From contig SPDT01000007.1 in the NCBI GenBank assembly GCA_008477525.1, positions 2,976,001 to 3,040,000 of the forward strand: DNA of 64,000 nucleotides. The letters are read 5' to 3'. Source of the DNA: Hypomyces perniciosus. Taxonomy: Eukaryota; Ascomycota; Sordariomycetes; Hypocreales; Hypocreaceae. How positions within the stretch are numbered: position 1 is the stretch's first letter; each line of letters begins with the position of its first letter. Positions 45,489 through 58,900 of this stretch are shown piece by piece. Under the pieces are notes generated by a model, which saw only the letters and a list, made by a program, of their open reading frames with translations, made no database searches and had not been told where the DNA came from. Position numbers and translations under genes: made by a program.

Positions 45489-47754
45489 CTTGGGCAATGA
45501 GGTTGCAGCGATTAATGAATACGTACGATAAAGCCGGTGGCACGTGTGGCCCTGCACAATGGTATGGTAAGGAACCTGCGCTTCGATCTTGGATAGGTAG
45601 GAAAAGGGGGCTAGGCAACGGATTGGAAGAGAGTTGATGCTTACCTACTATTACACGTTGTTTGGTGGCGAGGCGGGGTAGCGGGGTAGATTGAGGGTTT
45701 CCTCAGCCTGGCAACTGGAATCCAAGGAAGATAAGAAGCAAAGCTTCAATCTGCATTTAAATTTTACACCAAGGATCTTGGGTCACGGAGATGTATAACA
45801 TAGATTCAGGGGACGGTTTCTGCTAGGAAAATCCTTTATTCCATAAGTGAACAAAGCGTGTGACTCAGTCAAGGGACAAAGCAGGAAACGGAAAAACGAG
45901 TCATCATTTTTTTCAACTCGGGGCCAACGAAGCAGACCCCCTTACATTACGACCACCCTGTTGGCAAAAGGCTGCTTCAGATTCTCTCTGACTATAGCAT
46001 CTCATACCCTCCTAACGAGCAACCACCAGCATCTGCCAAGTTATCTGAAGCCTAAAATCCTGGGTATTTTTGAAAGTTGGAAACCTTGTGGCTGAGGACC
46101 TTTGAGTGTCCAGGGTTAAGCATTGCTTAGTGTTATTCAGCCCATAAAATCGTACCCATTACTAAAAGTCAACTAATAAATACAGCATCTTAATGGACAT
46201 TGGACAGGTGAGTCACAATGGCCTTTTGCAAGTGAGCTCCCCACAGCCGTGCGTCTTATTAGTGGGCACTTCGGTGATGTAATCAATCCGTTCCTGAAAG
46301 TGTGGGTCAAACTCTTTTTTTTTTTACGGATGTGCTGTTTTTCCGAACCGACCAGCCTGAACAAACAAAGACCGCATTTCCTGCGCGTCCAGATTTTTTT
46401 TTTCTTTCTTTCTTCTTCAACTACTAGAAAAATATCAATCCTTCAAATTCACTCTGGCTTTCGACAACCTTTGGATGTGCCTGGAGGGGAAACTGGAGGA
46501 AAGAATAACGTTCCGTTGACACTTACCATCTGTCTTGCTGCTCCCTCTTCGGAGGCTGCGTTGGGAGAGATAAAAATTTTCGGCGGTATATAACTCTTCG
46601 ACTGAGTAGATTTTCGACTAGATGCTCTTAAGCACCACTCATCGGCGTGCTTATTGCTATGAACGTAGTTTACACTCTAAAAGACGGGATCATCCAGTGT
46701 TGCTCGCTGTGATGATTTTTTTTGCTGCCCTGGCAGATGGCTTTTCTTTGCACCACTACATGCCAGAAGTAAGCACTGCATCTCCCGTTCGCTCAAGTGG
46801 CAGGGCAAACAAGTTAGTGAGGTGGATGCGTCACTGAAGCGCAAGGGTCGTATTAAAACCTGAACAAGAGCTTAGTAGGACTCTATGCTTCCCACATCCA
46901 CAGCTACAATGTGTCTGGCCGTGTATAGACCAAGACAACACTACCGTATCTCAATGGACTCGATCCGACCTTGACTTGAGAGGAGTAACCAGAGTCACCA
47001 GTCCCAGCCTCGGACTTGGTCCTCCGTTCCGTTGGTGCGGCATAAGCCTCAACTACATACTATTCACAAGACATTCATTCCGAAGTCATTCGACCGAGTT
47101 AGCGTCCTTTAGACCGAACACAAGGGAATGCAGTAAGATGGGGAGAAGAGCATGCTCAAGAAGCCTACTTATTATCCTGAGTTGCCGGAGTGGTATGGAG
47201 CATCCAGGCCGGGAAGGGGGACCGAACCGGAGAGCATTATCGGGTCGGAAGCCGGGTCCTGCAGTTCGATTTTATAAAGACATGAGTAATGCCCCGGACT
47301 TTGTGGTCAATTTCAGATGTTCCGTAAATTCGCGAGAAATAAGGGGGACGCTAGACTTGTCAAGTAACCTATCAGATCGTGTTATAGAGATAGAGTCCAT
47401 AGAGATACGCAGAGCTCGGGGTGAGAATCGTGTTCCGAAGACGCATTTCTCGGCATTTCCCCAGATGGTGAGTGCGGGGGCATTTCCGAAGTTGCACGCG
47501 GCAGTGGGTTCGGCCATCCACGGCTAATGCACCCGGCAAAGAGAGGCAAGCCCACCTCCGCAGCCATAATAAGGTATGACATGCCATGGCTATGCGAACA
47601 ACTTTTTTTTGTCCTTGCACATTTTCCTTTTGGTGTGAGGTTTTGAGTGAGGATTGGGAGCATTGCGGCTAATTGCTGTTCGATTGCAGCCTGTTCTTTC
47701 TTGATTTACATCGCTCCTCTTCTTTCTTGTGTCATCATCCCTTCCCCAATCACG
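45489..47754. other. Large divergent spacer without a supportable gene
   Basis: Promoters of the PDAP1-like gene and the CoA transferase gene lie at its two ends. Poly-T runs occur at 46315-46325 and 46394-46403. The frame at 46976-47527 has 183 residues but no domain, and overlaps unrelated frames on the other strand. I see no tRNA or repeat family member here. Confidence 0.55.
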
Positions 47755-49431
47755 ATGCCCTCAGCCGCCGCACTCCGCCTGAGGTGTGTGGGTGCCTTTG
47801 CGCGCCATGCCACCAACGTAAGTTTTGGGAAATCGCGTTTATAACAGGCGTCAATTGACCAGTGATGCTCCTTTTTAGCCCACAGCCGTCTTCGCCCGGT
47901 CATTCTCGGCCACTGTCCGCCGAGCCGAAATCAACAAGGTCCTTCCCTCAGCTACCGAGGCTCTCAAGGACATGAGGTCCGACTCCACGCTGCTATGTGG
48001 TGGCTTTGGTCTTTGTGGTGTTCCAGACACACTCATTGACCAAGTCCTCAAGAAGCCCGAGATCACGGGCATCACAGCCGTCTCCAACAATGCCGGAACC
48101 GACACCTCGGGTCTTGGCAAGCTGCTCAAGACCAAGCAGATCAAGAAGATGATTGCCAGCTACATCGGCGAGAATAAGACCTTTGAGAAGATGTATCTCA
48201 CTGGCGAGGTCGAGCTCGAGCTTACCCCTCAAGGAACCCTGGCCGAGCGTTGCGCTGCCGGTGGCAAGGGCATTCCTGCTTTCTACACGCCCGCAGCTTT
48301 CGGTACCGTTGTGCAGACTGGCGATCTTCCCCTGAAAAATAAGGCTGATGGCACCCCCGATGTGTACTCTTATCCCAAGGACGTCAAGGTCTTCAATGGC
48401 AAGCCGTATCTGCTGGAGGAGAGTATTGATGGAGACTACGCCTTCGTCAAGGCTTACAAGGCCGACAAGCTTGGAAACTGCCAGTTCCGCCTCGCTGCCA
48501 ACAACTTCAATGGCGCTATGGGTCGTAACGCCAAGATCACAATCGTCGAGGCCGAGCACATCGTAGAACCTGGCGAGATCCCTCCTGAGGCCATTCACCT
48601 GCCTGGCATCTACGTGAAGCGTGTCATCAAGAGCACTAGCCCGAAGAACATTGAGAAGTACACTTGGGCCAAGGATGAGAACGACACCGACGCCAAGGCT
48701 GCCCTAGGAACTGGCGACACAGCAGCCAAGCGCGAGCGCATCGTGAAGCGAGCTGCCAAGGAGTTCAAGAATGGCATGTATGCCAACCTGGGTATCGGCA
48801 TGCCCATGCTTGCTCCTGGGTTCGTCGGCCCTGAGGTTGAGGTCCAGTTGCAGTCCGAGAACGGCATTCTCGGTCTCGGCCCTTACCCTAAGAAGGGAGC
48901 CGAGGACGCTGACCTGATTAATGCTGGCAAGGAGACGGTAACTCTTAAGCCTGGCGCCGCTGTCTTTGGCAGCGAGGAAAGCTTTGGCATGATTCGAAGC
49001 GGTAGGATTAACTTGACTATCCTGGGTGCCATGCAGGTGAGCGGAACTGGCGACCTTGCCAACTGGATGTTGCCGGGCAAGGTCAAGGGCTTTGGTGGTG
49101 CCATGGACCTGGTGAGCAACCCTAGTGCCACCAAGGTCGTCGTTACTATGGAGCACACGGACAAGAAGGGCAACCCCAAGATTGTCAAGCAGTGTGCATT
49201 CCCTCTGACCGGGAGGTCCTGTGTCTCAAGAATTATCACGGAATTGGTAAGTCCTATAGCTGATCTCCCAGAAATAGCCTCGCTAACTCATAATTCCAGG
49301 GTGTCTTCGATGTTGACTTCGCTCACGGGTTGACGCTCATCGAGATCGCTGACGGCGTGACAGTGGACGAGGTCAAGGCCAAAACGGACGCCCCGTTTAA
49401 GGTCGCGGATGATCTGAAGCCCATGCTGTAG
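47755..49431 (+). CDS. OXCT1: Succinyl-CoA:3-ketoacid CoA transferase, mitochondrial
   Basis: Three exons (47755-47817, 47879-49246, 49300-49431) give 520 residues. The first 45 residues are Arg/Ala-rich with no acidic residue in the first 20, a mitochondrial presequence. The alpha-type half follows ([40 protein letters not shown]), then the beta-type half ([15 protein letters not shown]). The catalytic glutamate lies in [13 protein letters not shown] at about residue 348. The enzyme moves CoA from succinyl-CoA to acetoacetate, or in fungi to acetate and related acids, in the mitochondrial matrix. The last exon ends [20 protein letters not shown], the conserved tail. Codon use is strongly biased to C-ending codons, which suggests high expression. 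The gene name follows the animal orthologue. Confidence 0.95.
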
Positions 49432-49865
49432 TTGTCTTAAAAAAAAGAGTACACATTTGATGTGAGATGCCCGCCACGTCAGTTGCGTGTGTTTATGTAT
49501 GTATATACCAGAGAGCAGTTATAAGACCAAGGCCCGGGGAACAAGGTTCTAGCAAGCAGCGGTTGGAAGGTAACATCATGAGGCGTTCTGATGGAGGTAT
49601 CTCTTATCTAGGCATTTGAATAACAAGCATTGCGATTTATGAGTTTGTGGCTGTTGTCGTGTTTACGTTGTCGACTTATGGATATGTACTTAATAGTCTG
49701 CTGACATATCCATCATAACGCACAGCCCAATCATCTAAAGTACCCCTAACTACCTACCAGAAAACATAACTGGTTAGTATTAACTAAAAACCCAACATAT
49801 CTATAGGTGTGATATCTACCTAATTTATTCATAACCTCTGCTCTCGCTAGAGGCTCTGTGCGACA
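49432..49865. other. Spacer between two plus-strand genes
   Basis: This holds the 3' end of the CoA transferase gene and the promoter of the unknown gene. It is AT-rich near 49740-49830. No gene is visible. Confidence 0.55.
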
Positions 49866-51443
49866 ATGTACGACGAACAGTCGGGTCAAATCTTCAAGGA
49901 ATGGTCCATTTCACGTCGCAGTCTCACGATCACGTCAGATCGCGACTGGTCTCGACGACGGCCCTACCCGCTCTTCACCCCTCGTGGCGCGCGAGGACCC
50001 AGGTCGATGGTGGACATGGCGATAAATGTCATTGTCAGCAATATCGGGGACGTGACTGAGCAGCATCTCGAACACATCCCTTTACCATTACTGTGGCGCA
50101 TTTGGCGCTTCTTGGAAGCAAGGTTCGTTGTCGCCGCATCCTAGGTTCTGAAGATCGGATACAACTCATCCTGAAAAATGAAATGGAGCAAACCCCGATT
50201 GAAAACAGGATCGTGTTGCCTCGTCTCTCGTGAGCTTGTTTCATGTCGACGCTGCTAACCCGCTAGCAGAGGCGTATGTTTGCAAGCCTGGAAGCTCTTC
50301 TCGGCTATTCTGCTCCGTGAAGAAGAAGAGGATAAGAATCTTGGACTGTATCGCTTCCGCCAACACATTTGCCGCCCTGGAGGTGACCTAAAATGCTACA
50401 CACAACCCATGACGTCTCTTACGATGGAATTCATCACACATCTGGTGCTCAGTGGTGGCTGCGAGTTTAGCATAAACGAGATGCTTTGCTTGACGGATAT
50501 CAAGAACCTGGGCATTCTTGAGCTCATACAACCAGCTGACGAAATGCGGGATGTCTTCCCTCAAGTGACTGACCGCCTTGTACGTGGCTGGACTGAGAAG
50601 GAGAATCCATTCCCCTTGCTGAGAATACTGAGAATCTGGGGCGATCAGTCGACTACATCAAAGTCTCTTCGTTGGGTATCCAAATTCCCCTCGTTGGTCC
50701 TGTACGATGTCATGGGATCAAGGGAAGACTGGTTGACGCGATATGACGATGCCGCCGACGCAGGTTGGGGGGCTACAGATGTCGCGTCGAATCAGGAAGC
50801 TTCTCTATTGAGTCATCTCATGCTCTTGGCCCCTCCCGAGGAGAGACAGAGTTTTCTGGTACGAGATTGGGCCAAGAGCGTTGATTCCGACTTGATTTCC
50901 CTCTGCAGTGATTCACGCTGTGCCGTCAAATTCGTCGCGGATCGACAGGCCCCGCCGCTACTTGACTATCTTACGGACACTGGCAAGGTATACATGCCCT
51001 CCTGGGATCCCGATGCCGCCTCTAGGGAAGCAGGGGCTTGTCATGGCATAGCATTCGAGGCGTGGGCGTTTTGGCTTTATGCCTTCATCGGCCAACTCAC
51101 AAGTGATAGTGATTTAATGAGGCAGGGCTTTCAGTCAAGCCGGCAGGCCGTCGCTGGCCCATTCGTGTTGCCTTCCAGGCCATTGGCATGTTTGTTCCTA
51201 GGACATAGTGGAAGAGGGGGAATAGCGTCTAAGCCCTCATACGTTAGCCGTGGACTGTTTGCCACGAAGCGGTATACCTTCACAAGGACTCTAGCTGCTA
51301 ACGATGGCTTGGCGAAAGTGCCCTCGCTGGAGCAAAACCTAGAGCCGAAGCCGAGCTCAGAGACTTCAAAAGAACGGGAACCGCCATTGAGACAACGGAA
51401 GAGAAAGCAACTACATGATATGTTACAGTCACTGTCTGGATGA
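49866..51443 (+). CDS. Protein of unknown function, 476 residues
   Basis: Two exons (49866-50122 and 50270-51443) give 476 residues; the join restores FLEARGVCLQAWKLFSAIL. I do not recognise a family. The segment VTEQHLEHIPLPLLWRIWRF has the spacing of an F-box-like helix pair (LEHIPLPLLWRIWRFLEAR), and the following part has Leu-rich strings that could be imperfect leucine-rich repeats (FITHLVLSGGCEFSINEMLC, DIKNLGILELIQPADEMRD, FPLLRILRIWGDQ, FPSLVLYDVMG). This would suit an F-box/LRR-type substrate receptor, but the match is weak and is only inference. The end is basic (RQRKRKQLHDML), a possible nuclear signal. There is no signal peptide or membrane segment. Confidence 0.7.
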
Positions 51444-52261
51444 AGGCTAGCAACGGACTCTCCAGAGTGTTGATTAGCGACCTGCTAACGACACGCGCTG
51501 GAGTATGACTGGTAGCGTGTTGAGTCACGATAGTGGATCTTGAAACGGAACCCACGCGGCCGAATGTATTATCAGTAGTCCTGTTGAAGACAGACCAGCC
51601 CTCATATTCGCTTTGGAAGTATCTATACAACTGGCCGTCGCTCAATCGGACTACATGAAGTATAGCAACATGTACCAGTCCAAGTCCAATGACTTTATCA
51701 TCTACGGTCTAATATCAGCCAGAAACTTGGGCAACCGAGGGTCAATGGACGTCTCCCGTGGATATAGTAGAGTAGTGTGAATAGGCGTCTGATCACTTTG
51801 ATAGGAAGCACTGCTGATCTTGATACATTCAATCATCTTTCCTTTGATACCATGGCAGTATTGGCTTATATACGTATAGGGTGAGAATGAAGAGAAGAAA
51901 AAGCTCCCTGATCTAAGACAGAAAGCCTGATAAAAGAAGTATCGGGACAATATCCATTCCACTAGTTTTATATCCTGAAAAGACCTCCCTGTGTTAAACA
52001 TAATAAAAAATCGCAGGGAGCTGGAACCACCTTTTCTAAAATTTTAGAAAGTTAATTAGATGGTTAAGGAGGGTTTATGTTGGAGATGAGTACTTCGTAT
52101 GTACTACTACATCGAAGTCCTTTCTTATCAGCTTATCGCCCCGCAATTGCATTGGCTCTGGCCAAAAAAAATTCCCATGCAGTCAGTAGGCATCTTGAAA
52201 AACTGCGAGTAGACGACAACAACAGCAAAGCAGAGAGGCTGCGCACGAGTCCAGCAACGCG
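51444..52261. other. Spacer upstream of Utp22
   Basis: This holds the 3' end of the unknown gene and the Utp22 promoter. An AT-rich palindromic string (AAAATTTTAGAAAGTTAATT) sits near 52037-52057, and a TACTTCGTATGTAC microrepeat at 52090-52104. No gene is visible. Confidence 0.55.
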
Positions 52262-55200
52262 ATGGAATCAAGCTCGAAGCGCCGCAAGATTGAGCATGCA
52301 GGCATCGGCTTGCGCCATGATGGCCTTATCGACTTCGAGTCTCGAAACGCTGCCCGAGTATCAACAGCCAGTACCTTTGTCCTGCAGACAGACGAGCTGT
52401 TGAAGGAGGCCAAACTTGACTATGGCAAGGTGCTTAGCGACGTGGATGGCCAATTGCACCGATTGAAAGGTGTAATCGACTCAATAAGCCCTCATGATTC
52501 CCTACCAGTGAGTTGCCGGAAGGGTGTCCCAAGCAATTCGAGATGTATGTCGAACTAATCCATCCAGATTTCCGACGCCACCAGCAAATTCGAAAAACAG
52601 CATCGCATCATCGTTCCCTACCCTGACCCGAAACCTGCCAAGGATGCGCCTTATAAAGTCTCTTACGCGCCGCCATCGCAGTGCAATGTCGTTGGAAGCT
52701 ACGTTTCCCGAACCATGGTCAAGTCGCAGCCCGAGATTAGCATCGACATGGTGGTTCAAATGCCCAAATCTTTGTTCCAGGAAAAGGACTACATGAATAT
52801 GCGATACTTTTACCGACGAGCATACTATATTGCCTATATTGCCGCGCATGTGCGTAAAGAACTTGGCGACTCTATGGACCTAAGCTTCGAGAGTCTCAAT
52901 GAGAATCCTCTATTGCCTGTGTTGGTTCTCCAATTGCGAACCTCGGCCGACAAAGCCGACGATAAATCGGCGAAAAAGGCGTCCAAGAAGCTACACTACA
53001 AAATCAAACTCATCCCTTGCGCCCCCGATGATCTTTTCCCTTGGTCCAAGGTGACTCCGACCTCAAACAACAACCGAAGCAGCGAATCAGACGAGAAGAA
53101 GGGTGCACAAACCGCCACGCCATTTTACAATTCTACTCTGAACGCTGAAAGAACCTTTATCACATATCTCCGCCTCCTTACCCAGACCAAGAAGGAATGT
53201 CCCGCATTTCTAGATGCTTGCATCCTTGGCCGGATATGGCTTCAACAGCGTGGTTTCGGGAGCGCCATCTCCAAGGGGGGCTTTGGGCATTTCGAATGGG
53301 CAGTGATAATCTCTTTGCTGCTCCAGATAGGTGGCCGTAATGGCCAGGCGGCGCTGTCGAACTCACTGGGAAGCACGGAGCTATTCAAAGCAGTCCTCCA
53401 GTTCCTCTCTACAACTGACCTTAACAAGAAGCCTTTTGCTTTCAGTTCTCCCAAGGTTGAAGCGGATACCATTCGGGAACCAGGCCCAGTCATGTTCGAC
53501 CCGGTTAGAGAGCTCAATATACTCTTTAAGATGACTCCATGGTCGATCAGCTTGCTACAACTCCATGCTAAATCGACCACGGATCTACTCGCCGATGAAA
53601 CAGCCGACAAATTCGATCCAACCTTCATTGCGAAGGCGGATATTCCGCTCCAAGTATTCGACGTGGTATTTGAAATCATGAGTCCTGACGTTGCGAGATT
53701 TACCAGGCCAGCTGACCGCTGTGGCGCGGCATGGAACCTCTGTATGGAGGCACACAAGGTCCTCAAGAGAGCATACGGCAACAGAGCACAGTTGGTACAT
53801 CTCCAGCTGCCACACAAAGAGCCCTGGCAGCTGGCCAAATCTCAACCCGGAGAAGCTATGCGTGCTCTTGTTGGTGTCATTTTCGATTCCGCCCACATGT
53901 CTCGTCAGATGGAGCATGGCCCGCCTGCGGAGGAGCAGAAAGAAGCTGCACGATTCCGTCAGTTTTGGGGCGAGAAAGCAGAGCTACGACGGTTCAAGGA
54001 TGGAAGTATCCTTGAGTGTGTTGAGTGGTCGAGTAAGCTTCCATTGCAAATTTGCGAGGAAATCACACACTACATCCTGCAGCGTCATTTGAAGATAGCG
54101 AAAGACCAAGTCTCGACTATTGGCCGTGGCTTTTCTTCCATTATACCTCTGTCTCATCTCGATAAAACAGCATTTGATGCTGCTAAACAGGCATTCCAAA
54201 ATTTCGAAAGAGACATTCGCAATCTGGAAGAAATGCCACTCCATATCAGACAACTGTCTCCAATTTCACCACTGGCACGCTATGCATCGATTGAACCACC
54301 ATCAACAGGATTCCATACCGGCTCGATCGAGCTGATGCAAGTTAACCTGTATTTTGAAGCATCGAGCAAATGGCCCGAGAACTTGACTGCAATCCAGGAA
54401 GCCAAGGTCGAGTTTCTGCTGGACATCGACAGGCGACTGAGAAAGGCACACGAGAAGATCACGACGTACTTGGGCCGTGAGAATAGGGAACTTGGAATCG
54501 AAAACCTGGCGTACCTGGATGTTATCTACGAAAATGGAGCAGCCTTTCGGCTGAGAATACACTGCGATTTAGAAGAGACACTTCTCGAGCGACAGGTTAA
54601 GAATAAGACACTGGAGCCTCGCGTTCGTGAAGAGGCAGAGGAAGCCTTTGCGAGGTTTAACTGGCTATACACGACTCTTCCCCTTCATACACAGACTGTC
54701 GCGACCTATTGTACCCGGCTACATTCACTGTCACAAACAATCCGACTAGTCAAGCATTGGTTCAATAGCCACAAACTAAGTGGTCACATCCGTGAGGAGC
54801 TGGTTGAGTTATTTGTGCTTCATGCGTTTCTACAGCCGTACCCTTGGAAAGCACCTTCATCCATCATTACTGGCTTGCTGCGAACACTGTTCTTCCTATC
54901 AAAGTGGGATTGGCGGGAGGAAGCATTGATCGTCGATACTGCCGAGAATTTCACTGATGTGGAACGCTCAGCTGTCCGTCAGGAGCTCCAGACCTGGAGA
55001 AAAAGGGATCCAAACATGAACGAAACCGTCATGCTTGTAGCTACGTCTCATGACCAGTCAGGTCTTGCGTACACCCGTGACGGGCCATCAAAGCTGGTTG
55101 CTTCGCGCATGACTCGCCTGGCCAAGGCAGCCTGCAAGCTTGTCCGAGAACAAGGCATTCACCTCGATCCATCTTTGCTATTCGAGACTGCTCTTCAAGA

Positions 55201-55621
55201 CTATGATGTTCTCATCCATCTTTCCCCCAAAGCTGTCAAGGGCATCATCCGCGATGCAGCCACTGATTCCGGCGCAAAGAAACACTCGCAGTTCAAAAAC
55301 CTCGATGCCCTCACAGGCAAAGCCCCTCTGCCCATGCGCGCGCACCCAGTTGACGTGCTAGTGGAGGAGCTCCAACGCGTCTATGCCGACTCATTAATCT
55401 TCTTCCGTGGCAGCGTAGATGACAGTGTCGTGGCTGCTGTTTGGAACCCCAGGTTGCAGAAGCAAAAATTTAGGGCAGGGTTGCCGTATAACTTCTACAG
55501 CAGTGAAGGTGCAGTGGGGGATTATGTCGAGATTAACCGCAAAGCAGTATTGTTGGAGATTGCGCGGGTAGGAGGAGAAATAATCAAAAAGATCGAGGTG
55601 GCGGATGAAGAGAGCGAGTAA
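52262..55621 (+). CDS. UTP22: U3 snoRNP protein Utp22 (Nrap family)
   Basis: Two exons (52262-52507 and 52568-55621) give 1099 residues. The start MESSSKRRKIEHAG is basic and likely nuclear-directing. The body carries strings of the Nrap fold: FKMTPWSISLLQLHAKSTTD, WGEKAELRRFKDGSILECVE, LHSLSQTIRLVKHWFNSHKL and LFVLHAFLQPYPWKAPSSI. Utp22 is built from degenerate poly(A)-polymerase-like domains without catalytic residues. In yeast it joins Rrp7 and the casein kinase II subunits in the UTP-C part of the small-subunit processome in the nucleolus. Length is close to yeast Utp22 (1237) and human Nrap. The gene converges on POM152 with 290 bases between stops. Confidence 0.92.
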
Positions 55622-55911
55622 AGATAAAGAAAGATAGGGGCGCCTTGAATAGACATGTAAATCTTCATCAATCAACATTAACCTTGGTTCCTTACCTAGA
55701 TGGAGCCTATTCATTAAAATACCGCAACACTCAAAGATTCCAGTTATTCAGCCTAGTTGTCCGTACTCAAAAACGCCGTGTGCCATGGTATATATGCGAA
55801 TGTACAGTAACCCATCTCCTCCAATTACCAGCCCAGTTGTCTTCACCCTCACATAATTGTTCTATTCGCCTCGATATGTGTACCTCCCACCACCCAAGAT
55901 TTCTCATCATC

Positions 55912-58900
55912 TTACCGTCTCTTTTTCTGTTCCACCTGCTGTGTCGAGAACGAACAGTGCTTGTCCTTGATGGCAACCACCTCGTACGTGCCCTCCTGGC
56001 TAGCCTTGACGACCTTGCTGTGCTCATACGAGATATCATGCCGGGTTTCAAGAACGACACTCCGTTGACCCTTTCTGGCGTTTGAGCTTCGCGTGTAGGT
56101 AAACTCAAACGGAGGGGTACCCCAGAACTCGAAGAGAATATCAACTTCATTGCCTTCATGAATGTCCACTCGCGAGTTCCTGCCGCGACTGATCTGGACG
56201 CTGGGAAGAGGGTGAATTGTCTTGGGTATGTTGACAGCAGCACGGCACTCGCTGGCCTTGTCAGAGACACTGGTGATAATGAACTCGCCAGGCTTCTCAG
56301 CGATACGGCGGAAGTTGGTCGTCTGAGACTTGGCGTTCCAGCGGCCGTTGAAGTCGTACGCAATGTCAAAAGGTGGTGTGCCGGAGAGAGTGTAGGCGAT
56401 GCGCTCACCAACGCAGTAGTCTTGCCGTGACTCCAGAGGGTAGATTGAAGGAGCGTCATACAGTTGAACCTGGATAGATGGCCCGCCGATCTCATACTTT
56501 CGCTGGCAACCGCGTGCGTCTCGGACCGTGCGAAGGCGAAGTTGTTGAGCACCAAGACGAAGGTGTTGTCGTGGGATAGACATGCCATGGGTTTTGGTCT
56601 GGATAGATGGAATCCTATAGGTTTCGGGTGGAGAGCCAACCTGATGCTTGATCTCAACCTCGACATAGAAAGGCGGAACACCCGTGAGCGTGATGGGAAT
56701 CACATCCTCATGTTCCTGCTCCTCCATACAATATTTGAAGGTTTGGCCAGGTTTGGCGAAGGCGGCAGATGGTTTGGCATTAACCCGCTGCTGGACGATA
56801 AGCGGATTAAAGTTCTTATCGCTGTTGTAGAGATTATCGGCAAGGCCCGAGAACCTGTAGGTATAATCGCCAGCCTTGGAGGTATCCATTGATACAGCCG
56901 CCTTAGACAGGGCTGCATCGAAATCTCTGCGGCTAATGGCAGTGGAGCCCTGTGCCGATGTATGTTTGACCTCATACTGAACGTGATATGGAGCGGACCC
57001 TATGAATCCAGGTTAGCATGATAATTGTCTAGGAATAATTTATCAAGGGATATACTGACCCTTGAGATTGACTTCAAATCCATCAATGTCACCTTCACAC
57101 ACCTCCTGTTTGGTGAACATGCCGAGAGCAGACGTGATGCTCTCCGTCTCAACCAGAGAGATTTCTGGACGCGGAAACCAGTCGACCTCAAATTTAGAGG
57201 CAGAGGGTTCAACAATACCGGGGCATTGCTTGTCTGAGACACCAACAAGCTCATATGTTCCGCGAGATCTGACCATAAGATAATCATTTGGACCATTGAT
57301 GGTCTTGGTGATGACACCCTCGGTCTCATCGATATTTCGGTAGGAAACAGTCCATGGTGCTTCGCCTTGAAGACGTAGTGGTAGGCGAAGAGCTGTGTCC
57401 TCAACGGCCATGACGTTGTTCTTTTGCTCCAAGAGGCCAAAAGCACCTCTGGGTCGCTGTCGCCGCACGGAGATTTTGAGCTGGTCCTGTAGGAAAGTTC
57501 GGCATCCACGCTTGTCCTGAACACTGCTAAGCGCAAGGATATACTCGCCTCCCTTGGTAAGAGTCGTAGTCTTGATCTTAAAGCGACCATCCTCGATGTC
57601 CGTAGCACGCTCTGTGTTCCGTTTGCCATCGTGAACAATTTCCCATTCCAGATTGAAAGGGGGGTCTCCTGAAAGAATGACATCGACTTCCACTTCAGAC
57701 TCAAGACAGGTGTTTATGATCTTATCAGGGTTTGCTATCATTGCCGATGCAGCCGGTTTGACGACTTGTTCCAGAACCTTATCTTCGCCAACGAGGGGCA
57801 GGTTGCTGTAGACATCATCGTCAATGGTCTTGAAGACATACTTGTAACGTCCAGCATCCCTAGGGACTAGTTCAAGTTGAGATCTCAAGCCTTTTACCTT
57901 GTGCGCTTGCTTCTCGACATGACCATTCGAGATCACATCATATCTCACTGTAAAAGGTGGAGTACCAACAAGGTCTAGATCGACACGAAGGCCAATGGAG
58001 TTTCCTGCGCACTTATCGGGTATCTCCTCCGTTCTGATCGATAAATGAGGCTCAAGGGGGTTTAGGAGCAAGCAGGAAGAAGGCTCATCAACCTCGCCTG
58101 CACAGGATCCACTAGAGACAGATTTCAAGGTGTAGAGACCTGGCTCAGACACTAGAGGTTTGTCGAGAGAACTCCTGGCTGAGTGGCTTCCAATTGAAAC
58201 CTCGTCACCATGATCGCCGCTGTTTGTCACCGAGTCGATGGGGGAAAACTCCCAAGTAATCTTGTGTGAAGTATCACCAACTACTCCAGCAAGCCCGAAG
58301 CTAACGGGTAGTTTGGCTGCGCGACCCCTTGCCACTTTGAGGGGGTTTCTCAGGTCACAGCCGTGCATGCGAATCTTGGGTCGTTCCTTGACGGCGAATT
58401 TGTGGGTGAGCGACTTTGATCTGAGGATTTCTGCCTCATCACCTGGCTCTGCATACTTGACAACATTGCCAAATGCATCATGGACTTCATCCACAGAGTA
58501 CTCCCACTCTCCAGTAGTAGTCATGGACTCATTCAGCGCCACAGTGACCTTGAGAGGACGAACCCAGGAAACATCATCGCTGTTAGCCAGGTCAAGTGAA
58601 GACGATCCAGCTACCAATGGGGAGGTAAAACCCTCTGGCTGTAGACTTTGGAAATGAAAGCCGTGATTATTTCCGTTAATAGTTCGACTGTACACGATCT
58701 TGAGTGGTGGTGTTCCAATCACATCAAGCGATAAATCCGACAAGTCACGGATGCATCGCTCCGAAGAATCGGCGGTCCGGATCTTAGCCTGGGGACAAGG
58801 AACCACGTATGTATCCTGCATCATCCTCTGAACCTCAAGCTTGTACTCATCCAACACTTTTCCTAGTCGATAGACACCCGGCTTCTTGACAGGATAGGTC

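Noticed and set aside
46976..47527. 183-residue frame on the plus strand
   Set aside because: No domain, competing frames on the other strand, and no splice or start context.
55767..56681. 304-residue frame on the minus strand
   Set aside because: It overlaps the last exon of POM152 in another frame; the POM152 frame carries the conserved repeats.
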